Positions 50,996 to 59,939 are shown, numbered from the stretch's first letter. The stretch is 64,000 nucleotides of DNA from Streptomyces buecherae (GCF_014295035.1 NZ_CP060404.1:4682501-4746500); one strand, 5' to 3'. The notes: generated by a model not told the origin, from the sequence alone. Translations and numbers: made by a program.

Positions 50996-52603
50996 ATGAG
51001 CATCACCGACGATCGGCGGATCACCACCGACGACCTGCCCGAGGACCCGAGCACCGGCGGACTGCCCGAACAGCTCCTGAAACTCCGGGAGTTGAAGGAG
51101 GGCATCTACGCGGGCGACCCGGCCGCCACCGAGCGCCAGCACGCCAAGAACAAGCTCACCGCCCGCGAGCGCATCGACCTGCTCCTCGACGAGGGCTCCT
51201 TCCACGAGATCGAGACGCTGCGCCGACACCGCGCCAGCGGCTTCGGCCTCGAACACAAGAAGCCGCACACCGACGGCGTCATCACCGGCTGGGGCACCGT
51301 GCACGGCCGCACCGTCTTCGTCTACGCCCACGACTTCCGGATCTTCGGCGGCGCGCTCGGCGAGGCCCACGCGCAGAAGATCCACAAGTTGATGGACCTG
51401 GCCGAGTCCGCCGGCGCCCCGCTGGTCTCCCTCAACGACGGCGCCGGCGCCCGCATCCAGGAGGGCGTCACCGCGCTCGCCGGCTACGGCGGCATCTTCC
51501 AGCGCAACACCCGCTGCTCCGGCGTCATCCCGCAGATCTCCGTCATGCTCGGCCCCTGCGCCGGCGGCGCCGCGTACAGCCCCGCGCTGACCGACTTCGT
51601 CTTCATGGTCCGCGAGAGCTCGCAGATGTTCATCACCGGGCCCGACGTCGTGCGCGCCGTCACCGGCGAGGAGATCAGCCAGAACGGCCTCGGCGGCGCC
51701 GACGTGCACGCCAGCGTCTCGGGCGTGGCGGCCTTCGCCTACGACGACGAGGAGAGCTGCCTCGAAGAGGTCCGCTACCTGCTGTCGATGCTGCCGCAGA
51801 ACAACCGCGAGACCGCGCCCGTCGAGGAGACCGAGGACCCGGCCGACCGCAGCACCGACGCGCTGCTCGACCTGGTGCCCGGCGACCCCAACCGCTCGTA
51901 CGACATGCGCCAGGTCATCGAGGAGATCGTGGACGACCACGACTTCTTCGAGGTCCAACCCACCTGGGCCACCAACATCATCTGCGCCCTCGCCCGGCTC
52001 GACGGGCACGTCGTGGGCATCGTCGCCAACCAGCCCGCCTCGCTCGCCGGCGTCCTGGACATCCACGCCAGCGAGAAGGCCGCGCGCTTCGTGCAGACCT
52101 GCGACGCCTTCAACATCCCGCTGGTCAGCCTCGTGGACGTGCCCGGCTTCCTGCCCGGCGTCGACCAGGAACACGGCGGCATCATCCGGCACGGCGCCAA
52201 GCTCCTCTACGCGTACTGCAACGCCACCGTCCCCCGCGTCCAGGTAATCCTGCGCAAGGCGTACGGCGGCGCGTACATCGTCATGGACTCGCGCTCCATC
52301 GGCGTGGACGTCTCGCTCGCCTGGCCCAGCAACGAGATCGCCGTGATGGGCGCCGAGGGCGCGGCCAACGTCATCTTCCGCCGCGAGATCGCCGCCGCCG
52401 ACGACCCGGACGCGGTGCGCCAGCAGAAGATCAAGGAGTACCAGACCGAGCTGATGCACCCGTACTACGCGGCCGAACGCGGCCTGGTGGACGACGTCAT
52501 CGACCCGCGCGAGACCCGCTCCGCGCTGATCAGCTCGCTGGCCATGCTCCGCACCAAGCATGCCGACCTGCCCTCCCGCAAGCACGGAAACCCGCCGGTG
52601 TGA
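50996..52603 (+). CDS. Acyl-CoA carboxylase beta subunit (carboxyltransferase)
   Basis: 535 residues from ATG 50996. Biotin-dependent carboxyltransferase that moves CO2 from carboxybiotin to acetyl-CoA or propionyl-CoA. Family signatures: 'NKLTARERIDLLLDEGSF', 'GARIQEGVTALAGYGGIFQR', the oxyanion 'GPCAGGAAYSPALTDF' and, in the second crotonase-like domain, 'VDVPGFLPGVDQEHGGIIRH' and 'KAYGGAYIVMDS'. The residue after GGAY in the last motif is Ile; in studied Streptomyces enzymes the equivalent position (Asp or Ile) affects acyl length choice. The epsilon gene overlaps its stop codon and the alpha gene follows. Confidence 0.95.
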   Translation: MSITDDRRITTDDLPEDPSTGGLPEQLLKLRELKEGIYAGDPAATERQHAKNKLTARERIDLLLDEGSFHEIETLRRHRASGFGLEHKKPHTDGVITGWGTVHGRTVFVYAHDFRIFGGALGEAHAQKIHKLMDLAESAGAPLVSLNDGAGARIQEGVTALAGYGGIFQRNTRCSGVIPQISVMLGPCAGGAAYSPALTDFVFMVRESSQMFITGPDVVRAVTGEEISQNGLGGADVHASVSGVAAFAYDDEESCLEEVRYLLSMLPQNNRETAPVEETEDPADRSTDALLDLVPGDPNRSYDMRQVIEEIVDDHDFFEVQPTWATNIICALARLDGHVVGIVANQPASLAGVLDIHASEKAARFVQTCDAFNIPLVSLVDVPGFLPGVDQEHGGIIRHGAKLLYAYCNATVPRVQVILRKAYGGAYIVMDSRSIGVDVSLAWPSNEIAVMGAEGAANVIFRREIAAADDPDAVRQQKIKEYQTELMHPYYAAERGLVDDVIDPRETRSALISSLAMLRTKHADLPSRKHGNPPV

Positions 52604-52884
52604 TGGGCGCGACCAGGCACGGCGGCGCGCCCAGCGCCGTCCACGAGCAGCCCACCGCCGGCACCCCGTCCGAGCTGGCCGCCGACGCCCACCTGCGGGT
52701 CGTACGCGGCGCGCCGGCCGCCGAGGAAGTCGCCGCGCTCGCCGCGGTGTTCGCCGCCCTGGCCCAGGGCGCGCGCCGTGGCCCGGCCCGTGGCCCGGGC
52801 CGCCCCCGGGTGAGCTGGGACCACCCGGGCCCCGGCCGCGCCGGCGCCCTCGGCTACCGCGCGCCCGGGTCGTGGACCGCATGA
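52603..52884 (+). CDS. Acyl-CoA carboxylase epsilon subunit
   Basis: 93 residues from ATG 52603, which shares a base with the beta stop (TGATG). Short actinobacterial protein with the AccE/PccE core 'HLRVVRGAPAAEEVAALAAV' near residue 30 and a Gly/Arg/Pro-rich tail ending in aromatic residues ('GSWTA'). Epsilon subunits bind the beta hexamer and raise carboxylase activity. Its place between beta and alpha makes the identification safe despite low sequence complexity. Confidence 0.85.
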   Translation: MGATRHGGAPSAVHEQPTAGTPSELAADAHLRVVRGAPAAEEVAALAAVFAALAQGARRGPARGPGRPRVSWDHPGPGRAGALGYRAPGSWTA

Positions 52885-53066
52885 GCGGCGCCTTACCCGG
52901 GGCGCCCGGGACGCGGGCCGCCGTGGCGGGCGGTCGGCCCGCCACGGCCGGCACGCCTGACGGCACTCGGCCGTTGACGAAGGTGACGACGCTGGCGGCG
53001 CCGTCAGCGGAGCCGACGCACCCGAACCGGGTGACGCGGCCGGTGGGAAAAGGGAATCGGAGACCC

Positions 53067-54878
53067 ATGCGCAAGGTGCTCATCGCCAACCGTGGCGAAA
53101 TCGCTGTCCGTGTTGCCCGTGCTTGTCGGGATGCCGGGATCGGGAGTGTGGCGGTGTACGCGGACCCGGATCGGGACGCGTTGCATGTGCGGGTTGCTGA
53201 TGAGGCGTACGCGTTGGGTGGTGACACTCCGGCCACCAGTTACCTGGACATGGGCAAGGTGTTGGCCGCGGCGGCCGAGTCCGGCGCGGACGCGGTCCAC
53301 CCCGGTTATGGCTTCCTGTCGGAGAACGCGGACTTCGCCCAGGCCGTGCTGGACGCGGGGCTGACGTGGATCGGCCCGCCCCCGCAGGCCATCCGGGACC
53401 TGGGCGACAAGGTCGCGGCCCGCCACATCGCCCAACGCGCCGGCGCCCCCCTGGTCGCCGGCACCCCCGACCCGGTCTCCGGCGCGGAAGAAGTCGTGGC
53501 CTTCGCCCGCGAACACGGCCTCCCGATCGCGATCAAGGCGGCCTTCGGCGGCGGCGGACGCGGCTTGAAGGTCGCCCGCTCCCTGGACGAGGTCGCCGAA
53601 CTCTACGACTCGGCCGTGCGCGAGGCGGTGGCCGCCTTCGGGCGCGGTGAGTGCTTCGTGGAGCGGTACCTGGATCGCCCGCGGCATGTGGAGACCCAGT
53701 GCCTGGCCGACCAGCACGGCAACGTGGTCGTGGTCTCCACCCGCGACTGCTCCCTCCAGCGCCGACACCAAAAGCTCGTCGAGGAAGCCCCCGCGCCCTT
53801 CCTGTCCGAGGAGCAGAACGCGGAGTTGTATCGGGCGTCGAAGGCGATCTTGCGTGAGGCCGGGTATGTGGGCGCGGGCACGTGTGAGTTCCTGGTCGGT
53901 CAGGACGGCACGATCTCCTTCCTCGAGGTCAACACCCGCCTCCAGGTGGAACACCCGGTGACCGAGGAGGTCACCGGCCTCGACCTGGTCCGCGAGATGT
54001 TCCGGATCGCCGATGGCGAGGAGTTGGGGTACGACGATCCGCCGGTGCGGGGGCATTCCTTCGAGTTCCGTATCAACGGTGAGGACCCGGGGCGTGGGTT
54101 CCTGCCGGCGCCGGGGACGGTGACGCGGTTCGCGGGGCCCTCGGGTCCGGGTGTGCGGTTGGACGCGGGCGTGGAGTCGGGGTCGGTGATCGGGCCGGCG
54201 TGGGACTCGTTGCTGGCGAAGCTGATCGTCACGGGTGCCACGCGGCGGCAGGCGTTGGAGCGGGCCGCGCGGGCGTTGGGCGAGTTCGAGGTCGAGGGCA
54301 TGGCGACCGCGTTGCCCTTCCACCGCGCGGTGGTCGCCGACCCGGCGTTCGCCCCCGAGCGCTCGGGCTCCTCGGAGGCGTTTAGGGTGCATACGCGGTG
54401 GATCGAGACGGAGTTCGTCAACGACATCAAGCCCTTCACCCTCGGCGAGAGCGCGGGTGAGGACGGTGAGAGCGAGGGCGCCGGCCGCGAGACGGTGGTC
54501 GTCGAGGTCGGCGGCAAGCGCCTTGAGGTCTCCCTCCCCGCCTCCCTCGGCTTCGCACCAGCAGCCGGCAACGGCAACGGCGCGGCGGGCGGCGCGGGCA
54601 AGACCAAGCGGAAGAAGACCCGGAGCGCGGGCAGCGCGGCCACCGGCGACGCGCTGGCCTCCCCGATGCAGGGCACCATCGTCAAGGCGGCGGTCGAGGA
54701 GGGCCAGCGGGTGGAGGAGGGCGACCTCATCGTGGTTCTGGAGGCCATGAAGATGGAGCAGCCGCTCAACGCCCACCGCGCCGGCGTCGTCCACGGCCTA
54801 GAGGCCGCCGTGGGCGCCTCCGTGTCGGCCGGCGCCGTCATCTGCCAGATCAAGGACGAGAAGCTCGCCACCGTGTGA
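53067..54878 (+). CDS. Acyl-CoA carboxylase alpha subunit (biotin carboxylase + biotin carrier)
   Basis: 603 residues from ATG 53067. Biotin carboxylase domain (about 1-450): 'MRKVLIANRGEIAVRVARAC', glycine-rich ATP loop 'KAAFGGGGRGLKVA', 'EVNTRLQVEHPVTEEV'. C-terminal carrier domain with biotinylated Lys562 in 'VLEAMKMEQPL', joined by an Ala/Gly/Lys-rich linker (about 505-535). It carboxylates biotin with ATP and bicarbonate and, with the beta and epsilon subunits upstream, makes malonyl-CoA (or methylmalonyl-CoA). Codon use is patchy: 53092-53250, 53640-53700, 53815-53890 and 54005-54260 favour G/T-ending codons against the C-rich rest, suggesting gene conversion with a paralogue. Confidence 0.95.
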   Translation: MRKVLIANRGEIAVRVARACRDAGIGSVAVYADPDRDALHVRVADEAYALGGDTPATSYLDMGKVLAAAAESGADAVHPGYGFLSENADFAQAVLDAGLTWIGPPPQAIRDLGDKVAARHIAQRAGAPLVAGTPDPVSGAEEVVAFAREHGLPIAIKAAFGGGGRGLKVARSLDEVAELYDSAVREAVAAFGRGECFVERYLDRPRHVETQCLADQHGNVVVVSTRDCSLQRRHQKLVEEAPAPFLSEEQNAELYRASKAILREAGYVGAGTCEFLVGQDGTISFLEVNTRLQVEHPVTEEVTGLDLVREMFRIADGEELGYDDPPVRGHSFEFRINGEDPGRGFLPAPGTVTRFAGPSGPGVRLDAGVESGSVIGPAWDSLLAKLIVTGATRRQALERAARALGEFEVEGMATALPFHRAVVADPAFAPERSGSSEAFRVHTRWIETEFVNDIKPFTLGESAGEDGESEGAGRETVVVEVGGKRLEVSLPASLGFAPAAGNGNGAAGGAGKTKRKKTRSAGSAATGDALASPMQGTIVKAAVEEGQRVEEGDLIVVLEAMKMEQPLNAHRAGVVHGLEAAVGASVSAGAVICQIKDEKLATV

Positions 54879-54888
54879 GCGACCGCGC

Positions 54889-54919
54889 GGCGCCCGCCCG
54901 CTGTGGTGGGGCGGGCGCC
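54889..54919 (+). terminator. Terminator after the carboxylase alpha gene
   Basis: GGCGCCCGCCC (54889-54899) pairs perfectly with GGGCGGGCGCC (54909-54919), 9-nt loop, 10 bp after the stop codon. Likely end of the long operon. Confidence 0.8.
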
Positions 54920-55027
54920 GGGGGAGCGGGGCGAGCGGTGTGCGCGTGCGCGGAGCGCGCGGGCGCGCGCGTGCGAGCCTTGGGCCGAGACCGAAGCAAG
55001 CCAGCAGGCACGCAGAAGGAGAGCGAC

Positions 55028-55534
55028 GTGGCGCGAGGACCTGTCGTCCGCAAGTCCGCCGAGGCCGTGAGCCCGAGCGGGGAGAAGAGCCTGGGCGGTG
55101 TCGATCACGTGGACACGGTGGCGGTGGACGTCGCCCCCGGTACCACCCCGGCCGAGTTCGCCAAGGCCATGATGAGTTCGCCACCGAAGTGGGTCATCGC
55201 CCTGATGTCCCTGCGCGACAAGATCGTCAAGCCGTTCGGCCTGCGCGGCGGCGCCGTGCAGGAGCCCGGTGAGGTCACCCCCGGCGCCAAGCTCGGCCCG
55301 ATGCGGGTCATCGACGTCCGTGCCGACGAGGTGGTGGCGGGCAAGGACGACAAGCACCTCAGCTACCGGGTGATCTTCGTCGTACGCGACGGGGCGCACG
55401 GCACCGAGGGCGCGTGCAGCACCGTCGTCCGCTACAACCAGCCCTCGGGCAAGCGGTACTTCACCGTCATCCGCCCGTTCCACAACACGATCATGGCCAG
55501 CTTCGCCCGGCGCGGCGGTGCCACCCTGGCCTGA
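55028..55534 (+). CDS. DUF2867-like protein
   Basis: 168 residues from GTG 55028, with AAGGAG about 9 nt upstream. The sequence contains 'PPKWVIALMSLRDKIVKPFG', 'GPMRVIDVRADEVVAGKDDK', 'YRVIFVVRDG' and the end 'RYFTVIRPFHNTIMASFARR', in the pattern of DUF2867 proteins, a lipid-binding-like fold of unknown function sometimes fused to SDR oxidoreductases. It follows the carboxylase terminator and so probably has its own promoter. It may or may not belong to the cluster. Confidence 0.75.
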   Translation: MARGPVVRKSAEAVSPSGEKSLGGVDHVDTVAVDVAPGTTPAEFAKAMMSSPPKWVIALMSLRDKIVKPFGLRGGAVQEPGEVTPGAKLGPMRVIDVRADEVVAGKDDKHLSYRVIFVVRDGAHGTEGACSTVVRYNQPSGKRYFTVIRPFHNTIMASFARRGGATLA

Positions 55535-55539
55535 GCCCG

Positions 55540-55587
55540 GTCTCACCCCAGCTCCGTCTCACCTCAGCCCCGTCTCATCCCAGCCCC
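55540..55587. repeat. Three tandem 16-bp units
   Basis: GTCTCACCCCAGCTCC and two near-identical copies at 55556 and 55572, with a partial fourth, just after the DUF2867-like gene. Confidence 0.85.
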
Positions 55588-55607
55588 GTCTCTTTCGCGG
55601 GCCGCGA

Positions 55608-55643
55608 CCGGCCGCCGCCCCCTCCACCGGGGCCGGCGGCCGG
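55608..55643. terminator. Bidirectional terminator between convergent genes
   Basis: CCGGCCGCCGCCCC (55608-55621) and GGGGCCGGCGGCCGG (55629-55643) form a 14-bp stem with one bulged base and a 7-nt loop, between the DUF2867-like gene and the convergent hydrolase gene. Confidence 0.75.
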
Positions 55644-55656
55644 CGGCGTCATGCGG

Positions 55657-56523
55657 TCAGCCCGTCAGGAACGCGCGGACGCGCCGGTTCACCTCGTCCG
55701 GGTTCTCGATGAACGGGAAGTGGCCGACCCCCTCCAACATCGCCCCGTCCGACCCGGTGGGCAGCGCGGCCACGATCTTCGCGAGCGTCTCCCGGTCGGT
55801 GCTGGGGTCCTCGCTGCCGTGCAGGTACAACGTCGGCTGGGTGGGCAGTTCGGCCAGCAACTCTCCCCCTTCCCACCGGTCGGTGCCGTAGGTCTGGACC
55901 GGAAAGTTCTGCCGGTACAGCTCGAGCGCCAGTCGCAGGCGCGCCGGATCGCGCACCGCGTCCTTGCCCGCCGTCAGGTCCGGGGTGAGGTCGACGCCCG
56001 GGAGCGAGCCGCTCCAGTAGTCCCAGAGCCAGTCCAGGTAGGCGAAGTCGTCCTGCGGAACGATCTGTTCGGCCACGGCCATCTGGAAGAAGAAGAAATG
56101 GCCGAGCTTGTGGATCATGGCCGGGTCCAGAGGCTTGAGGAAGCGCGCCGGCGGGATCGTCGCCACCACGGCCTTCGCCCACCGGTCGGGTGCCTGGGCC
56201 GTGGCGCCCCACGTGGTGTAGGCCCCCCAGTCGCTGCCGACGATCACCGCGTTCGCGTCGCCGCCCAACGCCTCGTGTAAGCCGTTGGCATCGGCGACGA
56301 GGTCGGCCAACCGCATGCTGCCGTCCGGCGGGATCTGGGTGGGGGCGAACCCCCGCATGGACGGCGCGACGGCCCGGTACCCCGCCTCGGCGAGGACCGG
56401 TATCAGGTGTCGGTACACATGGGGCGTCTCCACCATGCCGTGGAGCAGGAGCGCCAACGGGCCGTCGCCCTCCTCCACGTAGGAGAAGTCGATGCCGTTG
56501 GCGGTGACGCGGTCGTGGCGCAC
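55657..56523 (-). CDS. Epoxide hydrolase/haloalkane dehalogenase-type alpha/beta hydrolase
   Basis: 288 residues from GTG 56523 with GAAGGG 9 nt upstream; the frame is open much further but the divergent TetR gene and operators set the limit. Oxyanion 'LLLHGMVETPHVYRHL', nucleophile Asp in 'IVGSDWGAYTTW' (Asp instead of Ser, as in epoxide hydrolases and dehalogenases), a cap domain around 'HKLGHFFFFQMAVAEQIVPQ', and His in 'GVGHFPFIENPDEVNR'. It probably opens an epoxide or hydrolyses a halide. It diverges from a TetR gene with matched operators between, so it is likely induced by its substrate. Link to the polyene product is possible but unproven. Confidence 0.9.
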   Translation of the reverse strand: MRHDRVTANGIDFSYVEEGDGPLALLLHGMVETPHVYRHLIPVLAEAGYRAVAPSMRGFAPTQIPPDGSMRLADLVADANGLHEALGGDANAVIVGSDWGAYTTWGATAQAPDRWAKAVVATIPPARFLKPLDPAMIHKLGHFFFFQMAVAEQIVPQDDFAYLDWLWDYWSGSLPGVDLTPDLTAGKDAVRDPARLRLALELYRQNFPVQTYGTDRWEGGELLAELPTQPTLYLHGSEDPSTDRETLAKIVAALPTGSDGAMLEGVGHFPFIENPDEVNRRVRAFLTG

Positions 56524-56549
56524 GAGGTCAGCCCTTCGCCGAAGCCAAG

Positions 56550-56599
56550 TGGAGCGAACGTTCCATCCAGAGCGTACACAGATTGGAATGAACGTTCCA
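56550..56599. promoter_or_regulatory. Two 16-bp operators between the hydrolase and TetR genes
   Basis: TGGAGCGAACGTTCCA (56550-56565) and TGGAATGAACGTTCCA (56584-56599): 14 of 16 positions identical, each nearly palindromic around GAACGTTC, 34 bp apart centre to centre. One lies 26 bp before the hydrolase start, the other 17 bp before the TetR start, ideal for repressing both. Confidence 0.8.
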
Positions 56600-56616
56600 C
56601 CGGTAAGGTGTTCGAC

Positions 56617-57192
56617 ATGGTCGCGACACTGGGCACCCGGGCGCGGATACTCGACGTCACCTCGCGGCTGATGATGCGGCAGGGGTACGAGGGCACCGCC
56701 GTCAAGCAGATCGCCACCGAGGCACGGGTCGCCCTCAGCTCCGTCTACCACTTCTTCCCGGGCGGCAAGCAGGAGTTGGCGACGGCCGCGGTGCGCCACG
56801 CCGACGAGCACTTCGCCCAGATGCTGCGCGACGCCCTGGCCACCAAGGACGACCCGGCCGACGCGGTGGTCGCGCTGGCCTGGGTGGTGGCGGAGTACCT
56901 GCGCGACTCGGGCTGGCAGGACGGCTGCCCGATCACGGCCACCGCCCTGGAGACGCTGGGCCGGATACCCCCCATCCAGCAGGCCGTCGAGGAGGCGTTC
57001 GAGCGCTGGCGTGGCCTGGTCGCCGAGAAGTTCCAGCTCGCCGGCATCGCCGAGCAGGAGGCCCGGGACCTCGCCCACACCGTGATCAGCACCCTGGAGG
57101 GCGCCGAACTCGCCGCGCAGGTCTCCCGCAGCGCCGAGCCCATGACGATCGCCGGGCGCCACCTGTCCCGACTGGTCAACACGTACCGCTAG
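56617..57192 (+). CDS. TetR family regulator (LmrA/YxaF-like)
   Basis: 191 residues from ATG 56617. Helix-turn-helix 'LMMRQGYEGTAVKQIATEAR' and 'ALSSVYHFFPGGKQELATAA'; the FPGGK motif and 'DGCPITATALET' segment are typical of the YxaF/LmrA branch. It most likely represses itself and the divergent hydrolase through the two operators. The aminotransferase-LuxE fusion follows 278 bp downstream on the same strand, so read-through control is possible. Confidence 0.93.
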   Translation: MVATLGTRARILDVTSRLMMRQGYEGTAVKQIATEARVALSSVYHFFPGGKQELATAAVRHADEHFAQMLRDALATKDDPADAVVALAWVVAEYLRDSGWQDGCPITATALETLGRIPPIQQAVEEAFERWRGLVAEKFQLAGIAEQEARDLAHTVISTLEGAELAAQVSRSAEPMTIAGRHLSRLVNTYR

Positions 57193-57470
57193 GCGCGTAC
57201 CGCCAGGCACGGCGCAGCCGGTGGTCGGCGGCCGTCGGGTGCGCCGGTGGCGCGTGAGCGGAACGCGCGCCGTCGGGCGACGGGCGCTCGGCCGCGCGGA
57301 ACGGGGAATTCACAGTAATTCGCCCCGGATAAACAGGCGTTGGGACTTCCACATGGTGGACCCGCCGCCCGGAACTCTGCCCTTTCCCGCCCCGCTGCTG
57401 CACACTGGGCGTCTCCGCACAATGCGCTAGGAATGGAACTTTCTGCTCCCGTTATTGACGTGAGGATGCG

Positions 57471-59936
57471 ATGAAGCCCTTCAATGCGACGCCTCCGCTC
57501 ATCGACGCAGACGCACTGGTGAAAAAAGACCAGTCCCGATTGATCCACCCCCATCTGCCCGGCGATTCCACGGAACGCGTCGTCATGGTCGAGGGCGCCG
57601 GCTGTCGGTTACGCGACGCGCACGGCAGGGAATACCTGGACGCCACCGGCGGCCTCATGCTCGCGCACGTCGGCCACGGCCGCCGTGAACTCATCGAGGC
57701 AGCCGCCGGGCAGATGTCCCAACTGGCCTACTACAGCAGCTTCCACGAGTTCACCAACGTGCCCTCCATCCACCTGGCGGACCGGCTCATCGAGCTGGCG
57801 CCCGCGCCGATGGAGCGGGTGTACTTCACCAGCGGCGGCGCCGAAGCGGTCGACGCGGCGCTCCGCATGGCCCGGCTCTACCACCACCGGCGCGGCGAGC
57901 CGGAGCGGACCTGGGTGCTCGCCCGGAACTTCGGCTACCACGGCATCACGTACGGCGGCGCGGCGGCGACCGGATTCCCCATGTTCCACCAGGGCTTCGG
58001 CCCCATGATGCCGAACGTGCGGCACCTGACGCCGCCGATGCCCTTCCACCCCGAGCTGTACGGGGGCGAGGACCCCACCGAGTTCTGCCTGCGCGAACTG
58101 CGCGAGACCATCGAGGAGATCGGCGCCGAGCGGATCGCCGTCATGATCGGCGAACCGATCCTCGGCGTGGCCGGCGTGGTCGAGCCGCCCGCCGACTACT
58201 GGCCTCGGGTGCGCGAACTCCTCTCGGCGCACGGGATTCTCCTGATTCTGGACGAGGTCATCACGTCGTTCGGCAGGATCGGGCGGTGGTTCGCCGCCGA
58301 AGCGCTGGGCGTCGCGCCCGACTTCATCGTCACGGCCAAGGGACTGACCTCGGGCTACGTCCCGCTGGGCGCGCTGCTGGTGGCCGACCGGGTGGCCGAC
58401 GTCGTCACCCGCGACGAGGGCTTCGTCGGCGGCTACACCTACAGCGGCCACCCCACCGCGTGCGCGGTGGCCCTGGAGAACCTGGCCATCGTGGAGCGGG
58501 AGGACCTGCTCACGGCCGCCACCGACGTGGGCGACCACCTCGGGGCCCGGCTGCGCCGGCTGGAGGAGTTGCCCATCGTCGGGCAGGTCCGGCAGATCGG
58601 CATGATGATCGGCATCGAGCTGACCCGTGACCCGGACACCGGGGAGCCGCTGTCCGCCGAGTGGGTGCCGCCGCTGGTGCGCGAGCGCGCCGGGGTCATC
58701 GTCCGCAACAACCCGAACACCGTGCTGCTCAGCCCGCCCCTGGTGATGAGCCACGAGGAGGCGGACCGGGTGGCGGCGGCGGTGGCCGACGTGCTCACCG
58801 AGCGGGCCACCCGATCGACCCGCCGGAAGGCCGTACCGGCGACGCCGGCCCCCTCGGTACTCGACGCGCCCTGGTCGCGGCCGCCGGCCATGTCGGAGTT
58901 GCTCGCCGCCGCCATGGAATGGCACTTCGACCCGAAAACCGGTTCCCGTTTCTGGCTTGAGCGGGCCAAAACCCTGGATTTCGACCCGCGCGCGGACATT
59001 CGCACCGAGGCCGATCTCGCGCTTTTCCCGAACATCGTGGACGAGTTACGTGACGTCCGGATAGCGGATCTCGTACCGCGCGGATACGGGGACGAACGTA
59101 TTCCGCTGGACGTGTACGAGAGCGGCGGCACGACCGGCTCTCCCAAACGCGTCGCCTGGCTTCCCGACCACCACGAGCGGCTGTGTGCCTGGCACAGCGA
59201 GGTCCTTGACGACCGGGGCGTTCCGCGTGACGTGAACTGGCTGACGATCGGGCCGAGCGGCCCGCACATATTCGGCCCGATAAGCCGCACGATGGCGCAC
59301 CGCAGGGGCGGTGTCCCGTTCTCCGTCGACCTCGACCCGCGATGGGCCAAGAAGTGCGTCGCGGAGGGCAGGTCCGAGGAGACCAGGAGATATCTGGAAC
59401 ACGTTCTGGACCAGGTCGAGTGGATCCTGCGGAGCCAGGACGTCGGCGTCGTCTTCACCACGCCGCCGCTCCTCGAGGCGCTGGCCGACCACGAGGAGAT
59501 GGCCGACCTCGTCAACCGCAAGGTGCGCACCCTCATCTGGGGCGGCGCCTCGATGAGCGTCGACACCCGCGGCCTCCTCCGGGACGAGGTGTTCCCCGAC
59601 GCCCAGTTGCTCGGCTTCTACGGCAGCACCATGGTCGGCGGCGGTATGTACGAGCGGGCCGGTCTTGCCGCCGACGCCCCGTCCACCTTCGACCCGCCGT
59701 ACCCGTTCATCAGCATGCGCGTCGTGGACCCGGACACTGGGGAGACGGTGCCGTACGGCGAGCGCGGCCAGGTGGTCATGAACCACGTCAGCCGGGCCAT
59801 GCTGATCCCCAACAACCTCGAACGGGACACCGCGCTGCGCCTCCCGGGCGCCCCGGGCTTCGGCGGTGACGCGGTCGCCGACATCAGACCGGTGCCGACG
59901 TTCGCCGGCACGGCCGTGGTCGAGGGGGTGTACTGA
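57471..59936 (+). CDS. Class III aminotransferase fused to a LuxE/PaaK-like acyl-activating domain
   Basis: 821 residues. Residues 1-450 form a complete class III PLP aminotransferase: 'YFTSGGAEAVDAALRMARLY', 'ILDEVITSFGRIGRWFA' and Lys290 in 'VTAKGLTSGYVPLG'. After a linker, residues 475-821 resemble LuxE acyl-protein synthetase and PaaK ligases, with P-loop-like 'YESGGTTGSPKRVAW' (550-560), 'TLIWGGASMSVDTRGLL' and 'LLGFYGSTMVGGGMYE'. LuxE activates a fatty acid as acyl-AMP and passes it to LuxC, whose homologue is the next gene, 3 bp on. The fusion predicts acid activation and amination of the resulting aldehyde in one complex. Two Leu codons are TTA (57609 and 59046), rare in Streptomyces, implying bldA-dependent translation. 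No stop or start signal separates the domains. Confidence 0.9.
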   Translation: MKPFNATPPLIDADALVKKDQSRLIHPHLPGDSTERVVMVEGAGCRLRDAHGREYLDATGGLMLAHVGHGRRELIEAAAGQMSQLAYYSSFHEFTNVPSIHLADRLIELAPAPMERVYFTSGGAEAVDAALRMARLYHHRRGEPERTWVLARNFGYHGITYGGAAATGFPMFHQGFGPMMPNVRHLTPPMPFHPELYGGEDPTEFCLRELRETIEEIGAERIAVMIGEPILGVAGVVEPPADYWPRVRELLSAHGILLILDEVITSFGRIGRWFAAEALGVAPDFIVTAKGLTSGYVPLGALLVADRVADVVTRDEGFVGGYTYSGHPTACAVALENLAIVEREDLLTAATDVGDHLGARLRRLEELPIVGQVRQIGMMIGIELTRDPDTGEPLSAEWVPPLVRERAGVIVRNNPNTVLLSPPLVMSHEEADRVAAAVADVLTERATRSTRRKAVPATPAPSVLDAPWSRPPAMSELLAAAMEWHFDPKTGSRFWLERAKTLDFDPRADIRTEADLALFPNIVDELRDVRIADLVPRGYGDERIPLDVYESGGTTGSPKRVAWLPDHHERLCAWHSEVLDDRGVPRDVNWLTIGPSGPHIFGPISRTMAHRRGGVPFSVDLDPRWAKKCVAEGRSEETRRYLEHVLDQVEWILRSQDVGVVFTTPPLLEALADHEEMADLVNRKVRTLIWGGASMSVDTRGLLRDEVFPDAQLLGFYGSTMVGGGMYERAGLAADAPSTFDPPYPFISMRVVDPDTGETVPYGERGQVVMNHVSRAMLIPNNLERDTALRLPGAPGFGGDAVADIRPVPTFAGTAVVEGVY

Positions 59937-59939
59937 CCC

